Source of the DNA: Paraplanobispora takensis
GTDB lineage: Bacteria > Actinomycetota > Actinomycetes > Streptosporangiales > Streptosporangiaceae
NCBI RefSeq assembly: GCF_016863195.1
Contig: NZ_BOOK01000039.1
Span: forward strand, 84,727 to 148,726
Length of the DNA: 64,000 nt
Direction: 5' to 3'
Shown: positions 8,586 through 16,818 of the stretch, in pieces
How the letters are laid out: every line of letters begins with the position of its first letter
Position numbering within the stretch: the stretch's first letter is position 1
The notes under the pieces: generated by a model
The model's input: the letters and a program-made list of their open reading frames with translations, nothing else
What the model was told of the DNA's origin: nothing
Database searches by the model: none
Position numbers and translations under genes: made by a program

Positions 8586-8620
8586 GCCGCGCGGGCGCCG
8601 GACGGCGGGAGGGCGCATGA
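8582..8620 (+). CDS. Bridging micro-ORF between cpaE-like and tadA (12 aa)
   Basis: A GTG overlapping the previous stop as GTGA opens a 12-codon frame whose TGA overlaps the tadA ATG as ATGA. The peptide is Arg/Gly-rich and probably has no function itself. The arrangement would let ribosomes pass from one gene to the next without release. It may equally be a by-product of two independent quadruplets. Confidence 0.25.
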   Translation: MSRAGAGRREGA

Positions 8621-9918
8621 GCATCGACCACACCCTCGTCAAGCGGTTCCGCCAGGAGGTCGGCGACCGGCTGGCCCACCAGCGCCGCCTGGACCAGGCC
8701 TCCGGCCTGCCCCCGATGACCGGGGAGGACGAGCGCCAGTTCGCCCGCGCGCTGATCGCCCAGGTGCTGGAGGAGTTCGCGCGCGGCGAGATCGGCGTCG
8801 GCCGTACCCCGCCCACCGCCGAGGAGGAGGAGGCGCTCGCCGCCGGGATCCACGCGGCGCTGTTCGGCGTCGGCCGCCTGCAGCCGCTGCTGGACGACCC
8901 CGAGGTCGAGAACATCGACATCAACGGCTGCGACCGGGTCTTCGTCGGCTACGCCGACGGCCAGGAGCTCATGAGCGAGCCCGTGGCCGACTCCGACGAG
9001 GAACTGGTCGAGCTGATCCAGATCCTCGCCGCCTACAGCGGCCTGTCCAGCCGGCCCTTCGACACCGCCAACCCCCAGCTCGACCTGCGCCTGCCGGACG
9101 GCTCACGGCTCTCGGCGGTCATGGACGTGACGGTGCGCCCCGCCGTCTCCATCCGCCGTTCCCGGCTGGGCAAGGTCTTCCTCAGCGATCTGGTGGGCAA
9201 CGGCACGCTCAGCCCCGAACTGGGCCGCTTCCTGTCGGCCGCCGTGGCCGCCAGGAAGAACATCATGATCGCCGGGTCCACCAACGCCGGGAAGACGACC
9301 CTGCTGCGCGCGCTCGCCAACGAGATCCCGCCGGCGGAGCGGCTGATCACCGTGGAGCGGGCGCTGGAGCTGGGGCTCGACCAGTTCCCCGAGCTCCACC
9401 CCAACGTGGTGGCCTTCGAGCAGCGCCTGCCCAACTCCGAGGGGCAGGGCGAGATCACCATGGCCGAGCTCGTCCGCCGCTCCCTGCGCATGAACCCCTC
9501 CCGGGTGATCGTGGGCGAGGTCCTCGGCGACGAGATCGTCACCATGCTCAACGCGATGACCCAGGGCAACGACGGCTCGCTGTCCACGATCCACGCCAAC
9601 TCCTCGATGGAGGTCTTCAACCGGATCGCCACCTACGCCCTGCAGGCGAACGAGCGCCTGCCGGTCGAGGCCACCCACATGCTGATCGCGGGCGCGATCG
9701 ACTTCGTGATCTTCATCGAGAAGCGCAACGACTACGCGGTCGGGGGCACGCTGCGCCGCTTCGTCTCCAGCGTGCGCGAGGTGGCCGGGGTCGACGGCAG
9801 GGTGCTCTCCTCGGAGGTCTTCGCCATCGGGCCGGACGGCCGCCTGCTGCCGCACGCCCCGGTGTCCTGCCTGGAGGAGCTCGCTCCCCACGGTTACGAC
9901 CCCCGGGGGTGGGCGTGA
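8617..9918 (+). CDS. TadA/CpaF-type secretion ATPase
   Basis: A 433-residue type II/IV secretion ATPase that powers pilin extrusion. The N-terminal helical domain is followed by the RecA-like core with Walker A GSTNAGKTT near residues 219-227. Acidic/His boxes and the Walker B region (VIVGEVLGDE, near 295) come next, then the arginine-finger segment. The length is usual for CpaF. The ATG sits in an ATGA overlapping the 12-codon ORF. TadB and TadC, its membrane partners, follow directly. Confidence 0.93.
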   Translation: MSIDHTLVKRFRQEVGDRLAHQRRLDQASGLPPMTGEDERQFARALIAQVLEEFARGEIGVGRTPPTAEEEEALAAGIHAALFGVGRLQPLLDDPEVENIDINGCDRVFVGYADGQELMSEPVADSDEELVELIQILAAYSGLSSRPFDTANPQLDLRLPDGSRLSAVMDVTVRPAVSIRRSRLGKVFLSDLVGNGTLSPELGRFLSAAVAARKNIMIAGSTNAGKTTLLRALANEIPPAERLITVERALELGLDQFPELHPNVVAFEQRLPNSEGQGEITMAELVRRSLRMNPSRVIVGEVLGDEIVTMLNAMTQGNDGSLSTIHANSSMEVFNRIATYALQANERLPVEATHMLIAGAIDFVIFIEKRNDYAVGGTLRRFVSSVREVAGVDGRVLSSEVFAIGPDGRLLPHAPVSCLEELAPHGYDPRGWA

Positions 9919-10031
9919 TGACGGCCCCGTCCGGTGCGGCGGTGCCGTCCGGTGCGGCGGCGGTGGTGGCGGTGGCCGACATGGCGGTGGTCCCGCCCGC
10001 GTACGGGCCGCGGGGGAGGTGGGACCGGTGA
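9918..10031 (+). CDS. Bridging micro-ORF between tadA and tadB (37 aa)
   Basis: ATG overlaps the tadA stop (ATGA, 9918-9921), and the stop at 10029-10031 overlaps the tadB GTG (GTGA). The 37-residue product is Ala/Val-rich with a mildly hydrophobic centre and no recognisable domain. Near-perfect GC third positions do not prove coding at this GC content. Either a translational bridge or a small unrecognised Tad peptide. Confidence 0.35.
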   Translation: MTAPSGAAVPSGAAAVVAVADMAVVPPAYGPRGRWDR

Positions 10032-10924
10032 CCCCGTTCCCTCCCGGGCTGCTCGACCCGCTGGTGCTCCTGGCCGGGGCGGCGGTGGGCGGCGGCCTGT
10101 TCCTGCTGGGCCTGGCGCTGTACGGCATGCGCCCCCGCCCGGCCCCGGCGCGCAGGGCCGGGCGGCGCGAGCTGGTGCGGGCCCTGTCCACCCGGTCCGC
10201 GGTGGGAGTGATCGCGGGGGTGGCCGTGCTGGTGGTGACCGGGTGGCCGGTGATGGCGGCCGGCGCCGTACTGCTGGCCCTGGGATGGCGCGGCCTGGCG
10301 GGCGGCGCGGCCGAGGAGCGGGCGGCGATGCGGCGGCTCGAAGGGCTGGCCGCCTGGACCGAGTCGCTGCGCGACACCATCGCCGGAGCGGCGGGCCTGG
10401 AGCAGGCGATCCCGTCCTCGATCCGCGCCGCCTCACCCATGCTCCGCCCGCACCTGCGCGCGCTGGTGGACCGGTTGCACACCCGCATGCCGCTGCCCGA
10501 CGCGCTGCGCCTGTTCGCCGACGAGCTGGACGACCCCTCGGCCGACCTCGTGGTCGCCGCGCTGATCCTCAACTCCCGGCTGCGCGGCCCCGGTCTGCGC
10601 GACGTGCTCGGCGCACTTGCGGTGTCGGCGCGCGAGGAGCTCGACATGCGCCGCCGCGTCGAGGCCGAGCGCCGCTCCACCCGGCGCAGCGTGCAGATCG
10701 TGGTCGGTACGGCCGTCGCCTTCGCGGCGGCCCTGGTGGTCTTCAACCCCGACTACGTCTCCGAGTACGACGACGCCCTCGGCCAGGCCGTACTCCTGGT
10801 GGTGGCCGGGTTCTTCGGCGCCGGGTTCGCGTGGATGCGCCGCCTGGCCCGCTTCGACAAGCCCGCCCGCCTGCTCGGCCCGTCCGCGGGCCGGGACGGC
10901 GCCACAGGAGGTGGACGGAGATGA
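10028..10924 (+). CDS. TadB-like type II secretion F membrane protein
   Basis: A 298-residue integral membrane protein with N-terminal helices near 10-30 and 55-85, the cytosolic T2SF helical bundle (about 105-225), and C-terminal helices near 225-275. TadB and TadC form the inner-membrane platform that TadA acts on. The GTG at 10028 is chosen because GGGGGAGG lies 8 bases upstream and it overlaps the micro-ORF stop. The stop overlaps the next micro-ORF (ATGA at 10921). Confidence 0.85.
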   Translation: MTPFPPGLLDPLVLLAGAAVGGGLFLLGLALYGMRPRPAPARRAGRRELVRALSTRSAVGVIAGVAVLVVTGWPVMAAGAVLLALGWRGLAGGAAEERAAMRRLEGLAAWTESLRDTIAGAAGLEQAIPSSIRAASPMLRPHLRALVDRLHTRMPLPDALRLFADELDDPSADLVVAALILNSRLRGPGLRDVLGALAVSAREELDMRRRVEAERRSTRRSVQIVVGTAVAFAAALVVFNPDYVSEYDDALGQAVLLVVAGFFGAGFAWMRRLARFDKPARLLGPSAGRDGATGGGRR

Positions 10925-11022
10925 GCTCCGGACGTCGCGTGAGGTGCACGGCGGACTCCAGGCGTCGCATGAGGTGGACGGCGATGACCGGGGTTCCGCC
11001 GGTGGGAGGTGGACGGCGATGA
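10921..11022 (+). CDS. Bridging micro-ORF between tadB and tadC (33 aa)
   Basis: ATGA overlaps at both ends (10921-10924 and 11019-11022). The peptide is Arg-rich and unlikely to fold. The DNA holds three near copies of the segment AGGTGGACGGNGATGA, each a Shine-Dalgarno plus ATG (10911-10924, 10972-10986, 11007-11022). The gap therefore looks like successive duplications of a ribosome binding site and start. Function as a peptide is doubtful. Confidence 0.3.
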   Translation: MSSGRRVRCTADSRRRMRWTAMTGVPPVGGGRR

Positions 11023-11954
11023 CCGAAGCGCTGCTGGCCGGAGGCGGGCTGGGGCTGGGCCTGTTCCTGCTGGTGCGGGCGCTGTTCCCGGCCCGGCCGG
11101 GCCTGGTGACGCGGTTGCTGGCGCTGGACGCCGCCCGCGAGGGCGGCGGCGCTCCGCACCCGCAGCTCGTCCTGCCCGACGAGGAGGTCGGCGCCTTCCG
11201 GCGCGGGCTGGGCGTCAAGCTGGCCCGCCTGTACGCCGCCCGGGGCTGGGAGGTCCGTTCGGCCCGCGCGGACCTGGCCCTGCTGGGCAAGTCGTTCGAG
11301 GGATTCCTGTCCACCAAGATGCTGCTGGCCGTCTCCGGGCTGCTGGCCTTCCCTCTGCTGGCCGGATGGCTGGCGGTGATGGGCTGGGGGATCTCGCTGA
11401 CCGTCCCGCTGTGGGCGGCGCTCGCCTTCTCCGTCGTCTTCTTCTTCCTGCCCGACCTGCAGATCAAGCGGGACGCCGCGCGGATGCGCCGTGACTTCCG
11501 GCACGTGGTCGGCGCCTTCCTCGACCTGGTGGCGATGAACCTGGCAGGAGGCCGCGGCGTGCCCGAGGCGCTGATGATGGCCGTCTCGGTGGGCACCGGC
11601 GGTCCCGACGACGAGGCGTCCCACTGGGCGATGGCCCGGATCCGCGAGGCGCTCGCCAACGCCAGGATCGTCGGCATCACCCCCTGGCAGGCGCTCGGCC
11701 AGCTCGGCGACGAGATCAACGTCGACGAGCTGCGCGACCTGTCCGCCGCGCTCGGCCTGGTCGCCGACGACGGCGCCAAGGTCCGCGCCTCCCTGACCGC
11801 CCGCGCCGCGACCCTGCGGCGACGCGAACTCGCCGAGGTGGAGGGGCAGGCGGGCGAGCGGTCCCAGTCGATGCTCGTCGCCCAGCTGCTGCTCTGCGCG
11901 GGCTTCGTGATCTTCCTGAGTTTTCCGGCCGCTATGAAGATGTTGGGGTCCTGA
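11019..11954 (+). CDS. TadC-like type II secretion F membrane protein
   Basis: A 311-residue protein with an N-terminal helix, a helix pair near 95-150, a cytosolic T2SF domain and a final helix (LLLCAGFVIFLSFPAAM). It is the second platform protein of the Tad system. GGGAGGTGG lies 5-8 bases before the chosen ATG. The segment FRHVVGAFLDLVAMNLAGG is characteristic of TadC. The pilin gene starts two bases after its stop. Confidence 0.87.
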   Translation: MTEALLAGGGLGLGLFLLVRALFPARPGLVTRLLALDAAREGGGAPHPQLVLPDEEVGAFRRGLGVKLARLYAARGWEVRSARADLALLGKSFEGFLSTKMLLAVSGLLAFPLLAGWLAVMGWGISLTVPLWAALAFSVVFFFLPDLQIKRDAARMRRDFRHVVGAFLDLVAMNLAGGRGVPEALMMAVSVGTGGPDDEASHWAMARIREALANARIVGITPWQALGQLGDEINVDELRDLSAALGLVADDGAKVRASLTARAATLRRRELAEVEGQAGERSQSMLVAQLLLCAGFVIFLSFPAAMKMLGS

Positions 11955-11956
11955 CC

Positions 11957-12202
11957 ATGCTGAACCATCCGTGGATCGTCTACGCGGTCGCCTTGCTGAG
12001 CGTCCGGATCGACAAGGCGCGCAACGCCCCCACCCGCGGCGCCTCGGCCGTCGAGTGGGTCATCATCACCGCCATCATCGCCGGGGTCGCCCTCGGCCTC
12101 GCCACTCTCATCAGGACTCTCGTCCAGGACAAGCAAACGGAGATCTCCGACCAGTTCGGCGGGGGCGGAGGCGGAGGTGACGGCGGTGGCGGAGAGCCGT
12201 GA
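11957..12202 (+). CDS. Flp-type pilin (81 aa)
   Basis: A small major-pilin candidate. After a 28-residue leader ending in TRG comes ASAVEWVIITAIIAGVALGL: a prepilin-like cleavage site after Gly28, Glu at +5 and a single hydrophobic helix. The mature protein would be about 53 residues, ending in a poly-Gly tail (DQFGGGGGGGDGGGG). This matches Flp/Fap pilins in layout, although the classic Glu-Tyr pair is Glu-Trp here. The Gly-rich tail overlaps the start of the next gene by 26 bases in another frame. Confidence 0.82.
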   Translation: MLNHPWIVYAVALLSVRIDKARNAPTRGASAVEWVIITAIIAGVALGLATLIRTLVQDKQTEISDQFGGGGGGGDGGGGEP

Positions 12203-12692
12203 CCCCGAGGATCGTGACGCGGGCAACTGCGGGGTGAAGGGTCGTGGCTCGGGTGACCGTGGCACGGAGGACCGCGCCGCGGAGGGCCGCGACCGGGAGC
12301 GGGGCGCCACCGCCGTCGAGCTCGCGATGATCATGCCGGTGGTGCTGATCGTCATCCTGCTCGTCGTGCAGTTCGCCCTGTGGTTCCACGGGCGCCAGGT
12401 GGCCGACGCCGCCGCGAGGGAGGGGGCCCGTCTGGCGAGGGTCGACACCGACTCCTGGCAGCGGGACGCCGAGACACGGGCGCGGGAGGTCCTGGAGGCG
12501 GTCGGCCCCGAGCTGCTCGGCGGGGCCACCGCCACGGCCTGGGAGGAGGACGACCGGCGCGGTGTGGAGATCACCGCCACCGCGGTCCAGGTCATCCCCC
12601 TGCTGCCGGCCACGACGTTCACCATCACCGCCCGCTTCGGCGGCCCCGTCGAGTGCTTCCGGCCCGACGACGGGAGCGAGGGATGCGAATGA
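12177..12692 (+). CDS. TadE-like pseudopilin with long charged leader
   Basis: 171 residues. A hydrophilic leader of 43 residues rich in Arg, Asp, Glu and Gly ends in RERG, then ATAVELAMIMPVVLIVILLV: cleavage after Gly43 would leave Glu at +5. The mature part has the TadE signature (helix, then ADAAAREGARLAR). Minor pseudopilins of this type are needed for pilus biogenesis. The leader is much longer than is usual for prepilins. It begins at a GTG inside the end of the pilin gene and its stop overlaps the next ATG. Confidence 0.82.
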   Translation: MTAVAESRDPEDRDAGNCGVKGRGSGDRGTEDRAAEGRDRERGATAVELAMIMPVVLIVILLVVQFALWFHGRQVADAAAREGARLARVDTDSWQRDAETRAREVLEAVGPELLGGATATAWEEDDRRGVEITATAVQVIPLLPATTFTITARFGGPVECFRPDDGSEGCE

Positions 12693-13264
12693 GACCTCCG
12701 AGCGCCCGCAGGAGCGGGGGGCGGGCCGGTCTCCGGGACGCCCGGGGAGGGAGACGGACCGGTCTTCGAGGCGCCGGGGGAGGGAGGACTCCGGTGGGTC
12801 TCCGCGACGATCACGAAGGCGGAGCACCGGTAGGTCTCCGTAACGATCACGCAGGCGGAGGGCCGGTGGGCCGCGGGGACGGCCGCGAGCGGGGCTCGCT
12901 CTCGGCGGAGACGGTGCTGCTCGCCCCGGTCTTCCTGCTGTTCCTGCTGTTCCTGGTCGGTGCCGGAAGGATCGTGGAGGCGCAGGGCGAGGTCAACGGC
13001 GCGGCCAGGGACGCGGCGCGGGCCGCTTCGGTCGAGCGCACCAGGAGCGAGGCCGAGGCCGCGGCCGCCGAGGCGGCGCAGGCATCACTGCCGGACGAGT
13101 GCGAACCGCAGGTCAGCCTCTCGGGCACGACCTGGGAGGAGGGCGGTCAGGTCAGGGTCGAGGTGAGCTGCTCGCTCGACCTGGGATTCCTCGGGTTCGG
13201 CGCGGCCAAGGAGATCCGGGGCGACTCCGTCGTCCCGCTGGAGCAGTTCCGGAGAGTCGAGTGA
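12689..13264 (+). CDS. TadE/TadF-like pseudopilin with repeat-bearing leader
   Basis: 191 residues. A 69-residue leader built from degenerate 12-residue repeats (PVGLRDDHEGGA and variants) ends in RERG. SLSAETVLLAPVFLLFLLFL follows, so Glu is at +5 after Gly69. The mature part resembles TadE-like proteins (NGAARDAARAASVER). I chose the ATG at 12689 for its ATGA overlap with the upstream stop; another ATG at 12683 is possible. The leader repeats are recent-looking at DNA level (36-bp units), so leader length may vary between strains. Confidence 0.78.
   Translation: MRPPSARRSGGRAGLRDARGGRRTGLRGAGGGRTPVGLRDDHEGGAPVGLRNDHAGGGPVGRGDGRERGSLSAETVLLAPVFLLFLLFLVGAGRIVEAQGEVNGAARDAARAASVERTRSEAEAAAAEAAQASLPDECEPQVSLSGTTWEEGGQVRVEVSCSLDLGFLGFGAAKEIRGDSVVPLEQFRRVE
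12791..12898 (+). repeat. Three 36-bp tandem repeats in a pseudopilin leader
   Basis: Units at 12791-12826, 12827-12862 and 12863-12898 all begin CCGGTGGG or CCGGTAGG. The first two are close copies (GGTCTCCGNNACGATCACG core); the third is diverged and carries the RERG processing region. Each encodes 12 residues. More degenerate copies lie upstream to about 12720. Confidence 0.7.
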
Positions 13265-13776
13265 ACCGGCCGCCGCACGCCCAGGCGTCCCCTGCTCCCC
13301 GGCGGGCGGAGGATCAGCCGTCCCGCGACTCGCGGTGGTCGCGGTCCGGGGCGGGGGGCGGGCGGGAGCGGGGGTCGATGTCGGTCTTCACGGTGCTGTT
13401 CTCCGTGGTGGTCTTCCTGCTGGCCGGGCTGCTGGTGGACGGCGGGGCGGCGATCAACGCCCGGTTGCGGGCCTCGGACATCGCCGAGCAGGCCGCGCGG
13501 TCCGCCGCCGACCAGATCGACGTCGAGTATCTGCGCGAGACCAGCCGGGCCCGGCTGCTGGAGGGCGACAGCGTCTGCGCCGCGGCGGAGGAGATCGTCT
13601 CCGCGCACGCGTCCGGCGAGGTCCGGCTCGTCTCGTGCGAGCCCCGGCCGGAGGAGGTGGAGGTCGCCGTCTCCGTCCGCTGGACGGCGTTCTTCCTGGC
13701 GGCCCTGGGCTTCCCCGGCTCGGAGATGGAGGCCGTGGCCGTCGCGGGGCCGGACACCGGAGAGGAGGCCCCATAA
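13261..13776 (+). CDS. TadE/TadG-like pseudopilin, third copy
   Basis: 171 residues. The 38-residue leader ends in GGGRERG, then SMSVFTVLFSVVVFLLAGLL. The same RERG-Ser/Ala junction is kept, but +5 is Phe rather than Glu, so processing or assembly may differ. The mature domain (DGGAAINARLRASDIAEQAARSAADQ) matches the TadE-like protein usually found last among Tad pseudopilins in actinobacteria. The GTG start overlaps the previous stop (GTGA). Confidence 0.75.
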   Translation: MNRPPHAQASPAPRRAEDQPSRDSRWSRSGAGGGRERGSMSVFTVLFSVVVFLLAGLLVDGGAAINARLRASDIAEQAARSAADQIDVEYLRETSRARLLEGDSVCAAAEEIVSAHASGEVRLVSCEPRPEEVEVAVSVRWTAFFLAALGFPGSEMEAVAVAGPDTGEEAP

Positions 13777-13872
13777 CCGGTCGGGCCGATTGCGGTGAAG
13801 CGCCAGACCGATTAGGGCCGACCACTGGCCGAGTCGGGGACGGAAGACCACGCTGGACATGGAGGGAGACGC

Positions 13873-16818
13873 ATGCCGACGCGACAGCCCATGCGCATCA
13901 AGCCCAAGCGCACCGTCGGCGACCTGTTCGCCGGCTTCGGAGCGCTGATCGTGCTGATCGCGCTCGTCGGCGGGGTCCCCTACGCGCTGCTCAGGTTCGC
14001 CGGTCCGCCGCTCTCGCCGGAACTGCTCGACCTCGACCTGATGAACAGCCAGGTCGGCGCGGGCACGCTCGTCGCGATCCTGGTGCTGCTGGTCTGGCTG
14101 GCCTGGCTCCAACTGGTCGTGTGCGTGATCGTCGAGCTCTACGCCGGGCTCCGCAGGGTCGGCATGCCCGCCAGGGTCCCCATGTCGGGCGGCACCCAGG
14201 CGCTGGCCAACCGGCTGGTCTCGGCGGCGCTGCTGCTGTTCACCGTCTCGGCGGTCGCCGTGCCGATGATGCGGACGGCCGGGCCGCCCGCCCGTCCCCT
14301 CCCTGTCGCCGCGACCCTGGACGCACCCCCGCCGAGCGTCGATCGGGCGCCGCTGGCCCCGGTGGAGAAGGCCAAGAAGGTCTACGTGGTCCAGCCGCCC
14401 CACGGCCGGCACCACGAGAGCCTGTGGGAGATCGCGGAGAAGTGCCTCGGCGACGGCCGCCGCTATCCGGAGATCTACCGGCTCAACCAGCACAAGGAGC
14501 AACCCGACGGCAGTCGTCTCCACATGGCCGACCTGATCAGGCCCGGCTGGGTCCTCGACATGCCGGACGACGCCAGGAACATCCACATCGTCCCCGCGAC
14601 CCAGAGCCGCGCCGCCACCCTCGACGAGCACCCCGGCAAGCCCGCCGAACTCGACGGCCGCACCCAGTACTTCACTCCCGGTGGCGCCGACCCCGTGGAA
14701 CGCTCCCCGGTCACCGGCCGGGACGGGCGCCCGCGGGACGTCACCGACCTCGGCCGGGTGGGGGACGGCGACTCCGGGACGGCGACCGGCGACGCCCCCC
14801 CGGACTCCGTACGGGATCCCGGAGCCGGGCCGGGACAGGACTCCGCCGAGGGCTCCGAAGACGGTTCCGGGCACGGGGAGCACGAGGAACAACACGCGGA
14901 GGGGCGGGAAGACGGGGCGGGACCGGCTCAGGGGTCCGGGAAGGACGAGGGGCGGAGTCCCGCGGCCGGGGACGCGGAGGAGGACTCCGGGCCGGGGATG
15001 CTGGACTATCTGGCGGGCGCCTCGCTCGCCGCGGCCGGGTTGCTGGTGGCGCTCGGGCGCAGGCGCAGGGAGCAGCTCTGGCACCGGGCGTTCGGGCGCA
15101 GGATCACCCGGCCGAGGGAGGACGCGGCCCAGGCGGAGCTGGCGCTCAGGCTGGGCGCCGACGCGCCGGGCAGCCGGATGCTGGACCTCGGGCTGCGGCT
15201 GCTGGGCAGGTCCCTGGCGGCCGGGGGACGGGTTCCCCCGACGATCTACGCCGCCCACCTGTCCCCGCGCCACCTCGACCTGTGGATCCACCCGCCGGAG
15301 CCGGACGCGCCCGAGCCCTGGGAGGCGCACGACGGAGGCCAGGTGTGGCGGCTGCCCGCGCACGAGGGCAGGATGATCGACGAGCAGGGCCTGGCCGGGG
15401 CGCCGGCGCCGTACCCGGGGCTGGTCTCCCTCGGTTCCAACGGCGAGGGGCGGGTGCTCGTCGACCTGGAGGCGGCCCACGGGCTGATCGGCCTCACCGG
15501 GGTCCGGACCGTCCCGGCGCTGGCCGCGCTCGCCGTCGAGCTGGCCACCAACCGCTGGTCCGACCGGATGCGCGTCACGCTCGTCGGGTTCGGCGAGGAG
15601 CTGACCGCGATCGCCCCCGGCCGGATCAGGTACGCGGCGAGCCTGGCCGAGGTCCTGCCCGAGCTGGAGGCCGAGGCGCGGACGGGGGAGGGCGGACACG
15701 GAGCCGAGGTGCTCACCGGGCGGGTCACCGGCCGTGCGGCCGACCCCGCCTGGTCACCGCACTACCTGCTGTCGGCGATCACCCCGAACGCCGAGGAGGC
15801 CGACCGGCTGGCGGTCCTCGCCCGCAAGGGCGTCCGTACGGCCCGCGGGTACGTCATCGCGGGCGGGGTCCCGCACGCCACGTGGAACTGGGAGATCACC
15901 GAGGACGGCAGGGCCACGATGGACGCGCTCGGTTTCGAGGTGGACGCCCAGTTGCTGCCGCGGCGGCACTACCGGGCGCTGATCGACCTGTTCCTGACGG
16001 CCGGGCGGTTCGAGGGCGAACCGCTGCCGGACGAGCCCGAGACGGTCAGCCAGGCGCCCTCGGCCGAGGTGCGGATCCTCGGCCCGGTCGAGATCGCCGG
16101 TCCGCCGCCGATGGAGGAGGGCAGGGCCGCGCTCGCCGTAGAGATGGTCGTCTACCTGGCGACCCATCCCGGCGGCGTCCACCCGGTCGTGCTCGGCGGC
16201 GTCCTGTGGCCGCGCGGCGTGCAGGCCGTGGTCAGGGACGCCACGATCGCCCGCGTCGCCGCGTGGCTCGGCTCCGACTCCGCCGGGCGGCCCAACCTGT
16301 TCGCCGACGAGGACGGCAGGCTCCGGCTCGGTCCCGGCGTGCGCACCGACTGGGCGCTCTTCCGCGCCTTCGTCCACCGGTCGCACACCGACGCCGCGGC
16401 GCGCGCCGTACTGCTGGACAAGGCCCTCGGCCTGGTGCGCGGCCCGCTGCTGAACGGGCGCCCGCGCGGCCGCTACGCGTGGCTGGCCGCCGACGACCTC
16501 GAGTACGACGTGGCGGCGAGCGTCGCCGACGCGGCGCACCGGCTCTGCGAGATACGGCTGGCGCACGGCGAGCCCGACCGGGCGGTGGCCGCGGTCCGGG
16601 CGGGGCTGCTGCTGGCCGCCGACGACGAGGGGCTCTGGCGGGACCTGCTGCGGGCCACCCAGATGACCGGTGACGCCGCCCGGCTGCGGGCGGTGGCCGA
16701 CGCCCTGCACCGTCGGGCCGCCTCCCACCCGTACGGCGGGGGGATGGCGCCGGAGACGGAGGCGCTCATCGACGAGTTGCTGCCCACGTGGCGGATGAGC
16801 TCGGCGCCCTCGGCATGA
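13873..16818 (+). CDS. Membrane protein with LysM and SARP-like (winged helix + BTAD) domains
   Basis: 981 residues. Basic N-terminus; transmembrane helices near 18-45, 57-82 and 112-135; a LysM-like domain near 170-235 (VYVVQPPH, SLWEIAEKCLGDGRRYPEIY, WVLDMP). A low-complexity acidic/Gly stretch (about 265-375) leads to a fourth helix (near 378-400) followed by RRRRE. A long cytosolic part ends in a winged-helix-like region (ILGPVEIAG, near 735) and a BTAD region (about 830-980). By the positive-inside rule LysM is outside and the SARP-like half inside. GGAGGGAGA precedes the ATG. Proteins of this LysM/BTAD type are known at actinobacterial Tad loci; a wall-sensing role is inference. Confidence 0.75.
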   Translation: MPTRQPMRIKPKRTVGDLFAGFGALIVLIALVGGVPYALLRFAGPPLSPELLDLDLMNSQVGAGTLVAILVLLVWLAWLQLVVCVIVELYAGLRRVGMPARVPMSGGTQALANRLVSAALLLFTVSAVAVPMMRTAGPPARPLPVAATLDAPPPSVDRAPLAPVEKAKKVYVVQPPHGRHHESLWEIAEKCLGDGRRYPEIYRLNQHKEQPDGSRLHMADLIRPGWVLDMPDDARNIHIVPATQSRAATLDEHPGKPAELDGRTQYFTPGGADPVERSPVTGRDGRPRDVTDLGRVGDGDSGTATGDAPPDSVRDPGAGPGQDSAEGSEDGSGHGEHEEQHAEGREDGAGPAQGSGKDEGRSPAAGDAEEDSGPGMLDYLAGASLAAAGLLVALGRRRREQLWHRAFGRRITRPREDAAQAELALRLGADAPGSRMLDLGLRLLGRSLAAGGRVPPTIYAAHLSPRHLDLWIHPPEPDAPEPWEAHDGGQVWRLPAHEGRMIDEQGLAGAPAPYPGLVSLGSNGEGRVLVDLEAAHGLIGLTGVRTVPALAALAVELATNRWSDRMRVTLVGFGEELTAIAPGRIRYAASLAEVLPELEAEARTGEGGHGAEVLTGRVTGRAADPAWSPHYLLSAITPNAEEADRLAVLARKGVRTARGYVIAGGVPHATWNWEITEDGRATMDALGFEVDAQLLPRRHYRALIDLFLTAGRFEGEPLPDEPETVSQAPSAEVRILGPVEIAGPPPMEEGRAALAVEMVVYLATHPGGVHPVVLGGVLWPRGVQAVVRDATIARVAAWLGSDSAGRPNLFADEDGRLRLGPGVRTDWALFRAFVHRSHTDAAARAVLLDKALGLVRGPLLNGRPRGRYAWLAADDLEYDVAASVADAAHRLCEIRLAHGEPDRAVAAVRAGLLLAADDEGLWRDLLRATQMTGDAARLRAVADALHRRAASHPYGGGMAPETEALIDELLPTWRMSSAPSA

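Noticed and set aside
13335..16673. An open frame of 1112 codons overlapping the pseudopilin and LysM/SARP-like genes
   Set aside because: Another frame of the same DNA has signal-like leaders, membrane helices and domains; this one has none.
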